From: Adiantum capillus-veneris
Lineage: Eukaryota > Streptophyta > Polypodiopsida > Polypodiales > Pteridaceae
Length of the DNA stretch: 64,000 nt
Direction of reading: 5' to 3'
Assembly (NCBI GenBank): GCA_014529385.2
Contig: CM043963.1
Location: 79,570,412-79,634,411, forward strand
Position numbers and translations under genes: made by a program. Positions 11,045-21,339 of this stretch are shown here, piece by piece; the stretch's first letter is position 1, and each line of letters begins with the position of its first letter. The notes beneath the pieces are model-generated. The model was not told the origin of the DNA. It searched no databases and saw only the letters and a program-made list of their open reading frames with translations.

Positions 11045-13335
11045 AGCTTAAGTTCGTAGTGCCAGTAGATTACAATGGCGATCGATACTTTGACAAAGAG
11101 GGAAACATGTATATTGTTGTGCTTAATCCTTTCATTGTGGACAAATGGGGATAAACAGGCACCAAAGAGAAGGTTGATGCAGAGCCTGAAGAGAAGCCGC
11201 CAACGTTGAGCATTCCTAATGCCAAGCTTAGGCGAGTAAATGTGGCTACATGTGTCAACACTGATAACACCCAAGTGGGCTTGTACAAGTATGATAAGAG
11301 AGAGCTACTATAAATGTGAAGAACCCAATGTGAGGAAGTTAACATTGGGTTCTGATAAAAAATGCTTGTACGTGTTTACATTCGAAATCGAGAGGGACAC
11401 GCAAATTATTATGATGGACAAGTATGGTCAAAAGTATTGATCAGTGAGTCGTAATGAGCTTGAGGGCTATACATACTTTGGAGGACCACTCCATCATTAC
11501 TACTTCACCCGTAGCTTGCCACAAACCTACTGTTTCAAAATAAACAAAACCAGAGACGGCAAGAATAAGTCCCTTGAAATCTCATGTGGAAGACTCATTC
11601 AACCGACCTCATCTGTTTGGCACCTGAACTAATGGGATCCCTGGATTCCCGGGTTCCTATGTCAACACATCAATGTAGTGCCATCGTAGACACTATCTTC
11701 AGTACAAGAATGCCAGATATTATAGTGGAAAGTCGGGACATAAGACCCGAGGAAAGGGCAACTAAACGAATCTCTTCAAGAGCACCTATCAGTGGTTATG
11801 AAATGATGCTATGAGTGTAGAGCCTAGAGTGACGAGGATGGCCACAGAAAATCAAAGAATGCAACCTTCCCAAGTGGCTAAATGCATACCAAAGAAGTAC
11901 AGTGGATCAGAAGATCTTTACATGCATGTTTCCATCTTTAAGCAAGACTTAAGAGCAAAACAAGTGGTGAATTTGCATACACAGTACGATGGATTTGGGT
12001 TAACACTAGAAGGAACTACATTAACCTAGTTCCATCCACTCAATAGTGGGGATTTCCTAAACATTGATCAACTATTACGAGAATTTGTTGAGAAATTCTC
12101 CAAAAGAGGAATCAAGCACAATACAGTTTCTCATATCTATGCTTTCAGGCATAAGGACAATGAGAAATTAAAGGAAGCTTCCCTTCACTTCAAGCAGTAC
12201 ATCGAAAGATGTCCAATGCGAGAGTTACCATAGGATGATCACTTATCAGTTCTCTTTATTGAGGGCTTGAGAAACACAACTCTCAAAGAGAACTTGCACC
12301 TAAAAGCTTGCACCACATTTGAACAAGTCACCAAGGAAGCCTTGTACTTGGTTGACAATGGCAAGACTTATGGTGAGGTAACGAAAGACTTAGAGACCAA
12401 TCTTAGCAGTGCATCTTCCACTACATCCAATGGGATTACAGCAAAGCAGCATGCTCCTGCTGCAACCACACCAAATGTGGATCAATTAGTCGAAGAAGTG
12501 GTCCGCAAGATGAATCAGATCTACATGCAAAATCCTAATCTGAGGCCACAACAGCCCCACATGCAATTAATGCTCCACGAATGTTGAAATGTTGTGCCTT
12601 AGAGTAAAAATACACGAACCATGACACCAATGAGTGTTTTTATAATCATAACTATGTGAGGGAAAGGGCGTATGGATCACCAGCAGTGCAACAATTGCCG
12701 CCGCCTCCAAGATACTAGATGGGATATATCTATGCGATACACGGGGGGGACAAAGTGCAACCAATATTGGGGAAACAACTTCCTTTATTGTAGGACAATC
12801 GAGCCATTGTGTGTTATGCTCAGTCTGCAAAGTCATTTGTAACTCAACTGATGATGCCACCAACTGTCTATCCAAACGGGATAAAATGAAAGCAAAGAGG
12901 ATGCAAGAGGAAACTGGTTTGGAAACTAAATTGAATCAAACCACAGAATGACTGAAACATGAGCAAGAAGGAAAGAAAGATGCAAAGGAAGTGGAAGAGT
13001 CAAAGACAGACTCAAGTGGTTCAATCTTGGTGGAGAAAGTTAACGAGCACTTGGATGCAATATTGCAATGCAAGGCTCAATAACAAGGAGCAAAAACTGT
13101 TAACTAATCCGCATTCAGAAGATGAAACAAAGTGAATGGAAGCATACAAGAGACCTGTCGAAGCTTCTCAAGTTGCACTGCAGCTTGAAGTTCCAAAAAC
13201 TTGTGAGCTGATAATGCAGAGATGAGCAAAGAAAACACAGGAAGATAAGGGAAAACCAACACAGGTGAAGAAAACAAAATTCAAGTATTTGTGACCAATG
13301 CAGAGAAGATCACTTACTTGTAAATTGCGCTCAGA
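11045..13335 (+). pseudogene. Decayed gypsy gag with zinc knuckle
   Basis: The first codons (ELKFVVPVDYNGDRYF, about 11045-11150) are followed by VYIRNREGHANYYDGQVW near 11370-11430. The central gag domain lies at about 11860-12300 (KYSGSEDLYMHVSIFKQ, FHPLNSGDFLNIDQLLREF, GIKHNTVSHIYAFRHKD), and an intact 106-codon piece at 12267-12587 covers its C-terminal side. A CCHC knuckle (CDQCREDHLLVNC) is at about 13288-13335. Several stops and frame changes separate the pieces. The protein would have formed the capsid of the gypsy element whose protease and polymerase remnants follow. A large duplication repeats its first half from 13432. Confidence 0.75.
11361..12287 (+). repeat. Direct repeat, copy 1 (gag segment)
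   Basis: This 927-bp block recurs almost unchanged at 13432-14359, offset by about 2,071 bp. Both copies begin aaatgcttgtacg and end acaactctc. Differences are scattered point changes and small indels (for example ggacaagtatgg against ggacaactatgg). Together with the intervening sequence this is a 2.07-kb tandem duplication whose second copy is truncated. Confidence 0.9.
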
Positions 13336-13431
13336 ATCCAGACAATAAAATAAAACCTTTGGAAATGGTTAAAGAGAGTCCACTTACTACGAGAATTATT
13401 GCAAACACAACAGACAAGGATAGATCTTTAG

Positions 13432-14359
13432 AAATGCTTGTACGCGTTTACATTCAAAATCGAGAGGGACACGCAAATTATTATGATGGACAACTATGGT
13501 TGAAAATATTGTTTTGTGAGTCGTAATGAGCTTGAGGGCTATACATACTTTGGAGGACCACTCCATCAGTACTACTTGACCCCTAGCCTACCACAAACCT
13601 ACTGTTTCAAAACCAATAAAACCAGAGACGGCAAGAATAAGTCCCTTGAAATCTCATGTGAAAGACTCATTCAGCCGACCTCATCTGTTTGCACTTGAAC
13701 CAATGGGATCCCTGGATTCCCGGGTTCCTATGTCAACACATCAAGGTAGTGCCATCGTAGACACTATCTTCAGTACAAGAATGCGAGATATTAGAGCGAA
13801 AAGTCGGGACATAAGACTCGAGGAAAGGGCAACTAAAAGAATCTCTTCGAGAGCACCTATCAGTGGTTATGAAATGATGCTATAAGTGTAGAGCCTAGAG
13901 TGATGAGGATGGTTGCAGAAAATCAAATAATGCAACCTTCCCAAGTGGCTAAATGCATACCAAAGAAGTACAGTGGATCAAAAGATCTTTACATGCATGT
14001 TTCCATCTTTAAGCAAGACTTAAGAGCAAAACAAGTGGCAAATTTTCATACACAGTACGATGGATTTGGGTTAACACTAGAAGGAACTACATTAAGTTTG
14101 GTTCCATCCACTTAATAGTGGAATTTCCTAAACATTGATCAACTATTACGAGAGTTTGTTGAGAAATTCTCCAAAAGAGGAATCAAGCACAATACTGTTT
14201 CTCATATCTATGCTTTCAGGCATAAGGACAATGAGAAAGTAAAAGAATCTTCCCTTCACTTCAAGCAGTACATCAAAAGATGTCCAATGCGAGAGTTACC
14301 ATAGGATGATCACTTATCGGTTCTCTTTATTGAGGGCTTGAGAAACACAACTCTCGGAA
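13432..14359 (+). repeat. Direct repeat, copy 2 (gag segment)
   Basis: Second copy of the 11361-12287 block. It joins unique sequence at 14360 where copy 1 continues into the rest of gag. Both copies carry stops, some at the same place, so part of the decay came before the duplication. Unequal recombination or template switching during reverse transcription could produce this arrangement. Confidence 0.9.
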
Positions 14360-15261
14360 ACAATCCGAAATAGAAAAGATAAGAGTGCCACTCTGATATC
14401 AGTACCAATCCCCAAGATAAATATGGAGGATCATGAAATCTATCCAGGAGATATTCAGTCATTGTACGAAGACTCAAGAACAGAGGTCTTGATAGAGAGC
14501 AAACCAACATCCATAAGAACTTTACCGCCCTTTGTAGGGGAATATGCGACCAAATTCGAGGTTAAGGTTGTGTCATCCAAGTGGAATTTGATCCCACAGA
14601 TGATGGATACAAAGAGCTTGCATGATCTATTGTCTTCTCGTATTAGGTGCACTATCACACTTGCGGAGTTGTTGAAAATCAAACCATATTTGTGGGGGGC
14701 AAATGAGCAAAAACTTGGAGAAGTTGGGAGTAAATATCTAGCCAATAGATGAGCCTATGGAAGGATCCAAGAAAAGAAACCATCATGGGAAATCAAAAGC
14801 GGAACCTGTGCCAGTAAACGAGGTAGGTGATTATTGTGAAAGTGAAGACGGAAACACCACCTTACCTCTAGAATATAAGGGAGTAACCATTGTTGGGATA
14901 CTCTACCGTGGGCGAATAGCCATCACTACAAAAGAAATCAGGGAGAAATGGGGAATACCAACTCTCAGAAAAACACGCATGAAATTGCAATGAGCCGACG
15001 GATATGTGGAGAGACCGTTGGGAATGTTTAATAGTATCCTCATGCGAGGTAGAATACGAACACACCTTTGTAGTGGTAGATTTTGGAAAAAGCAACAACT
15101 TTGATGTTATTTTGGGAAGACCATTTATGCGTCAATTGAAAATGCTTCAATATTGGGGATATGACCATCTCTATTTGCGGCACAAAGGGGTCACAACCAA
15201 AGTGAACATCAAGGACCATAGCCCGACCATAGTTACCGGGATGTCAACCAAACTTCTATAG
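14360..15261 (+). pseudogene. Gypsy retropepsin-like region
   Basis: Codons from 14423 (MEDHEIYPGDIQSLYEDS) lead to a retropepsin-like domain at 14757-15261. Recognisable features are GVTIVGILYRGRIAITTKEI, then after a stop VSSCEVEYEHTFVVVDFGKS and the FDVILGRPFMRQ signature typical of the C-terminal half of plant gypsy proteases. The catalytic D-[ST]-G near the N-terminus is not visible, replaced by LYRGR. A TGA at about 14991 and a frame change split the domain. It would mature the gag-pol polyprotein. Confidence 0.65.
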
Positions 15262-15289
15262 AAGACTTTGTTGTAACTACAAACGACGG

Positions 15290-17730
15290 AATACAAATAC
15301 CTGCTTGGCTAGTGAAGGATGCTCACATTTGGATGTGCGGAGCATCAGAATGCAAGAGCCTTAAGAAAGAGGATTGTACACTAGAGCGTACAGTAGAAGA
15401 TGAGCACTATATGAAGGAACCATTCTCAGAGGAGTTATTTGAATCCTTTGGATGTGATCAAATACTGGCGACTCTTGATGTTTACGTAGATGAGGTAACC
15501 AACACCACATTTTGTGACAAAGATGGCTATGATATAAGACCCTTTCTAATGATTTCGGTGGTCCAAGAAAATAAAGACAATTTGGAAGTCACTGCAACAA
15601 AATTCGTAAGCGATTGTAAACAAATAGTGGATGAGGTTTCTATACGTGGCCATTCACATGATGATGAGGATGAATACCACAACTCAAGGAGCAAGAAATT
15701 AGGAAACAATGCAGAAGACAAACTCTCAGAGGATTCTAAACACGAAATTGCAAAAAAAGAAATGAGCCAATTTTTTTACGAGTTCCCTAACCAAAAATCG
15801 TGAAGACAAGAGAGATATAAGAGAAAATGAATGAAGAAACAACAAAACAAAACTAATAAAAAGTTGCCAAAGTTGATGACCAAAACGCACTATCTTATGC
15901 TCGTGGGAGGAGGTGATTGTTGCTTGGGACAAAATAACAAGAAACCTAGTGAAATTGACAAGTTCTCGAGCAAGGTTACAAAAATAGAGCAAAAAACATC
16001 CAAAAAACGAAACCAAAAAATCATCAAAAATATCCAAAACGGAGCGCAAGAGTGAATACCAAAAATAAAAACAAACATTGAAAGAGGTTTGGACTACAAA
16101 AATGGAAATGGAGGGGAACTCTAACTCGAAAAATTTCGCACCCTCTCATTACAAGAAGTATACAATTCAGGATCGACGAATTGTGGTAGAATAACCTATG
16201 AGAGAGCCAAAAGAACCAGGAACACCGTATGATGGATCTAAGAAAGGAAAGAAGATAGATTTGGCAAAACCAGGAGAAGAACCAAAATCAGCTTACATCG
16301 CTACATATCTTACTAAGGAAGAGGAACATCTATTGATAGCTACCCTCAAACGATACATTAAAGATGTATTTGCCTGATCATATAAGGATCTAAAAGGGGT
16401 AGATCCTAGTATTTGCCAGCCCACGATACCTCTAAAAAACAATGCAAACTGTGCCAATAACGTCCATACACATACAATGAAATTTTTGCCACAAAAATGA
16501 AGAAAGAGATAGACAAATTGAAAGAGGCAAAATTCATCTATGAGATTGAACACACGGAGTGGGTGTCACTAATTGTTGTGATGCCAAAGAAGAACAGGTG
16601 TGTGTAAATCTCAAGCAGGTCAACATTGCTGCAATCATAGATGACTATCCTTTATCCATCATGGATCATGTAATTGAAAGGGGTACTGGGAAGTAAGCTT
16701 ACACCTTTCTAGATGGCTTTTCAGGCTATAATCAACTCACAATCAGACTAGAAGTTCAACACAAAACTACCTTTGCTACTAAATGGAGCATTTTTGTGTA
16801 TTGGTAATGCCATTTGGTCTCACAACTATGCCTGCCACATTCCAAAGGCTGATGAGTCATGCCTTCAAGGAATACCTGAGATAATTCTTAAAGATTTTTA
16901 TAGATGACTTGTCTGTGCATTCTCTTCATAGAAATGAACATGTCAAGCACCTAAATAAAGTCTTTGAGAAATGAGGTCATATCGTATTTGCCTAAACCCT
17001 TAAAAGTGCGTTTTCATGATAAGACAAGGTAAGATTTTGGGACATATTGTGTCCAAAAATGGTACTTCTATTGATGTTGAAAAGATATAAGTGATTGTAA
17101 CTCTTCCACGACCAACAAAAGTTTGGGAAGTACAAGCCTTCATTGGACATTGACGGTATTATTGCAGACTCATTTACATGTATGCGATAATTGCGAAACC
17201 TCTCTATGCATTCATCACAAAGTTTGAGTGGAACGAGGAGTGTCAGCAAGCATTTCAATAATTGAAGTAGAGACTTATTTTAGCTCCAATCTTGAAAGCT
17301 CCTGACTAGAACTACATCTTTCATGTCCATGTTGATGCATTGGCTTACGTTATTAGATGTATCTTAACCCAACTTGGAGAAAACAACATGGATTTTCCAA
17401 TCTGTTACTCTAGCAGACAACTAAATAGTGCATAATAAAACTACACTACCATAGAAAGGGAGGGTTTGGAAATGATGTACTCTATAAAAAAGTTTAGACA
17501 TTACCTGCTAGCCAAAAAATTCGTGTTCTTTGTGGACCATTAGGCATTGTTATACCTCGTAAACAAACCTTGCAAAACAGGTCGCATTGTTCAATGGTTC
17601 CTAATATTGCTTGAGTTTGATTTTACAATGGTTGTCAAGAAAGGAACCACACATCAGAGAGCAGACCATTCGTTATGAATGCTACATGGAGAAGCTCCTT
17701 TAGGGGTTGAAGATGATTTTCCAGATTCTT
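15290..17730 (+). pseudogene. Gypsy reverse transcriptase and RNase H, heavily decayed
   Basis: A 163-codon linker rich in acidic residues (15312-15803) precedes the polymerase. RT landmarks are EEEHLLIATLKRYIKDVFA (about 16315), KKEIDKLKEAKFIYEIEHTEWVS (16500-16570), FLDGFSGYNQLTIRLE (16705-16760) and a region corresponding to the catalytic loop near 16880-16920 that no longer reads cleanly. RNase H landmarks are FHVHVDALAYVIRCILTQLG (17310-17380), CYSSRQLNSA and REGLEMMYSIKKFRHYL (17400-17510). More than ten stops and several frameshifts are present. The relatives are plant Ty3/gypsy polymerases; the copy is dead. Confidence 0.75.
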
Positions 17731-18225
17731 ATCTCTTCAACATTCAAATGGTGCCAAGGTGGAGTGAACACATCATACCTTTGCTTACCATAGGTTCATT
17801 GCAAGTCAAAAAACAACCATCAATCATTGAACAATCTCACAACCTAGTGCTGATTGTAGGATGGGTATATAAATGAGGACAAGATGGCATACTAAGGTTA
17901 TGCATTGAGCCGTGCAAAAAACAACTGTATCTTCAACAAGCTCATGTGGAAATTACTGGCATACATAATGCCAACACGCAAACATATCAGAGACTGATGC
18001 TACTTGGGATATATTGGCTCAACATGCAGGAAAATGTATATGATGATGTTAGCAATAGCACCCAAATGGGTGAAGTATTTAATGGAGTACTTAGAACAAG
18101 GAGTTCTACCAAAAGCCTGAGTAGAGCTAGGGTACAATCGATTCAACACAAAGCTAAAAATTATGCTCTAATTTAAAACCAGCTTTATCAGAGGGGATAG
18201 ATGACAACTTAAGAATTTGTGCTAC

Positions 18226-18690
18226 AAAAAGTGAGTACCTACCCATACTTGAGCAAGCTCATTCTGGTTTAGAAGGATGAAACTTTTTGACTAAAAAAAC
18301 CGTGAAAGTGATACTCCGAGCAGGTATTTGGTGGCCTAATCTATCTATCAATGCGGAACATTATGTGAAACATTGTGAACCCTGCCAACGTACTAAAGTA
18401 TTAGCACAACAAGATGACAAGTCTTTGAGACCGATGATGGGAGTACGTTTGCCAAGTGGGGATTAGACTTTGTGGTGTCTATCTCTCCACCGACATATAG
18501 AACACATGCTCAATACATCATAGTGGCAACAGATTATCTGACCAAGTGGATCAAGGCTAAGGCAACCCAAAGAAATGATGCTCACACCACATCACACTTT
18601 CTGTACGAAAACATTTTCACACTCTATGGTCTTCCAATCAAAATTGTGAGTGATTGAGGCACACATTTCCTCAATGACATTAGAGCTGCG
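18226..18690 (+). pseudogene. Gypsy integrase, truncated
   Basis: The HHCC zinc domain (EQAHSGLEG, then HYVKHCEPCQR) is followed by the catalytic core with the first aspartate (FVVSISPPTYRTHAQYII, preceded by WGLD in another frame) and YLTKWIKAKATQ. The second acidic site reads SD-stop-GTHF, where TGA at 18655-18657 stands in place of the usual basic codon. The sequence breaks off at about 18690, before the glutamate of the DDE triad. It is the last recognisable part of the element that begins near 8150. Confidence 0.75.
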
Positions 18691-20003
18691 CACACAAGGG
18701 AGAAATTCTCAGTTGGGAGAGATCCAAGGAGAGAAGCCAATGAGGGCTATGGAGGGAGGGGTGGTCCCCCCTATGTGAAGTATATGGTGATTTGTACATG
18801 GTGTTTTTGATTGAAGAGGAAGTCATTTATCACTGATCTTGGCGTCGTCTTTCTGCCCTTCCTCCCTTTTCTTCTTTGCTCTTCTCAACTATATGTGGTG
18901 TTGGTGTGTCAACAATATGCACCCCTTAGGCCGTTTGTGTGTGTGAGAGAGAGAGAGGTGTTGAGTCATGGAAGTGCTAGAAGCGGGCAAAATTGGGATG
19001 ATGGATGTCCATTGATTGTGCAAAGCGTGTGTGCATTGATATGTGTGTAAGCAATGGTTTGCTTGCGGAAGTGTGAAGTTTTGATGGTGATTTCTAATGG
19101 ACGGGGGTGTTGTGAGTACCTTGGGCTATAGGTAGGCATATTTGTGTGTTACCATTCCCCCTCTTCAATGACCTTGTATCAACATGGTGTTAGCATCCAT
19201 GCACATTGCACAAACCTTTGTCGAGAACGACTCATAATGGGAAGGGGGGAGTAGCATTAGTCTATTGCAAGATCATGAGCTAAAGATGATGAGAATTCAT
19301 GTGTATAGTGTAAAAGTGTGATTTTTTGCTTTTTAATAGCTTTTAGTTTTTACCTCTTATCAACTATAATAATGAGCCGCACTAATAGGTTTTTGACAAA
19401 CATGATGCCTAGAGTGAGAGTAAGTATATATGAGTGTGTGGAATAATTTTGGCTATTTTTTTGCCAAATAATAATAATTTTTAGTGATTTTCAAGTCAAT
19501 CAAGACAAATTTGTAAAATTGAGGGCAACCAGTGATCGAATGTCCAAATACCGAGCCTTCTGAGCCACAAGTGATATGCCATGGGCAATCACGGTAAGAA
19601 AGGTAAGTATGCACTTGAGACTCTTGGTAAATCGAGCACATATAGGCAAATCAAGGCAATTCAAGCCTCATTTTCACTTACTACACACACACACACACAC
19701 AGCTCCTCTTGTGACCTAGAGTTGCTGCTATCTTTTTGCCTGTTGTGGGCATTGTGGCCCACCGCACAACATGACATCCTATAGGTATATTCATCTACCA
19801 TCCCTTGACAGATGTATGTACTCCATAATGCACAAAAAAACACCAGATTAACCATAGAAATCAAATCAAAGGCGAGGAATTAACAAAACGTCAGAGGTCA
19901 TTAGGGAGGCAATTGAAGTCTAAATCTTAAAAAACAATTCCAGTGAACTCCCGAAGCCATGGGCTATCCAACCATCCAATCAAAGCTAGGATAAGGGATA
20001 GAA
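18691..20003. other. Unassigned spacer with weak LTR-like traits
   Basis: A purine-rich run at 18750-18768 resembles a polypurine tract, and a short (AC)n tract lies at 19683-19701. No second LTR, primer site or coding region can be supported. The stretch may be the 3' end of one element and the 5' LTR of the next, which carries palindrome set III. Confidence 0.3.
19683..19701. repeat. (AC)n microsatellite
   Basis: About nine and a half CA dinucleotides in a row, flanked by unique sequence. Confidence 0.95.
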
Positions 20004-21140
20004 CATGGATTGCAATCCATGTTCCCCCACCTCAGAATAGAAAAGATTTCAACTGCAGAATGCCCTAAATAGTACCTAACCATTGCTATAATCACAGCTT
20101 TGAAATGTTGCAAAACATGGATCACAATCCATGTCCCCAACCATGCCAAATTCATGCCAAATTTTACATGTAGCTAGACCATGTTTTTAGTCAAAATGGA
20201 CTCCTCTAAACCCAAAACCCCCAAAATCTTCATATTTTAGTATGCATATGGTCATTTTTACCCAGGCCAAGAAAAATTTTTGACCCAAGCACCAAAAGTT
20301 ATGACCAAAATCTTGATAGACTTGTCTAGATACATGGATCACGATCCATGTAACCTAGGAGTAGAGTTGGCCAATTCACATTCCACAATGTGTGCACTTG
20401 TAAAAGTCATCAAGTAGTCAAGAACATTGTGCAAAGTTGTTTGACTTTCAAGAAATGGGAAACTTCAAAGAAAAAGTGAAAAGTTGGGGTTTTGTGAGAG
20501 AGAAAATCCTTAAGGTTGAAAGTAAACTTATGGTAAGACCACAAGTTTCAAAGAGAAGCCAAAAATGCCTGCAAAAAGTGCCAAATTTGTCAGCAAGATA
20601 CCAATCAAAGTATAATGATAATGAAAATTGATAGACATGTAGAAATGGGGGTGAGAGTCAGGCTCCAAGTATCATACTAGAAAAAATTAACACCCACTAG
20701 CCACAGGGAACAATCAAAGTGGGAACCAAAAAACCAATATGATCAAAGTCGAAAAAACTAGGCTATAAAGTGAGAATTTGGGTAAACTTCGAAAAATTAT
20801 ATCCAAATTTGAAAAGATTTTACTAGTGTGCTAGGATAGGCGATAAGAACATGCCCACCAAGTTTCATCCCAAAATGTGATCAAACATGGATCACGATCC
20901 ATGTACCTTTTTCACATCTCAGGACCAAAGCCAAAGCCTAACCCTGAAATTTCAACATCAAAACCATTGTGCAAATGCCAAAAATCTCTAAGTTTATGAA
21001 AAATTTGCAAAATTTGGCTTAGAATTCAAACCAGTGATCCAAATCACAAAATTTTTCACCCATATCATCTCTTAAGCATGCCAAATTAGATGGTGAAGAC
21101 AACATCTCAAAATGTGTTTCAACATGGATTGTGATCCATG
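20004..21140. repeat. Spaced palindrome set III (arms ACATGGA)
   Basis: Five copies lie at 20004-20021, 20116-20133, 20333-20350, 20886-20903 and 21123-21140. Arms are CATGGA / TCCATG without a mismatch in any copy. Cores are TTGCAA, TCACAA, TCACGA, TCACGA and TTGTGA. Start spacings are 112, 217, 553 and 237 bases. Flanking sequence (for example gtttcatcccaaaatgtgat before the fourth copy) resembles that of set II, 10 kb away, so the two leaders belong to related element families. The palindromes are better kept than their flanks. Confidence 0.88.
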
Positions 21141-21339
21141 TACCTCTAACCTAGAATTGACCTGATTTGCTCAAGTTATTCTCATTTTGCATTTTACGGT
21201 CAAGTTTGCATTATTTGGACTTTTCCAAAACTTTTGAGTCAACTTCTGGGCCCTAAACAAGTGAGATTTTAGTAGCAAGATGCAGCACAAACGAGCTCAA
21301 AAGGAGTGGTAGGTAGCACCCTATGAGATTGTCAACATC

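Noticed and set aside
19185-19205. Copia-like primer site (tggtgttagcatc) after ...tatcaaca
   Set aside because: Too many mismatches to TGGTATCAGAGC and no LTR partner or following gag.
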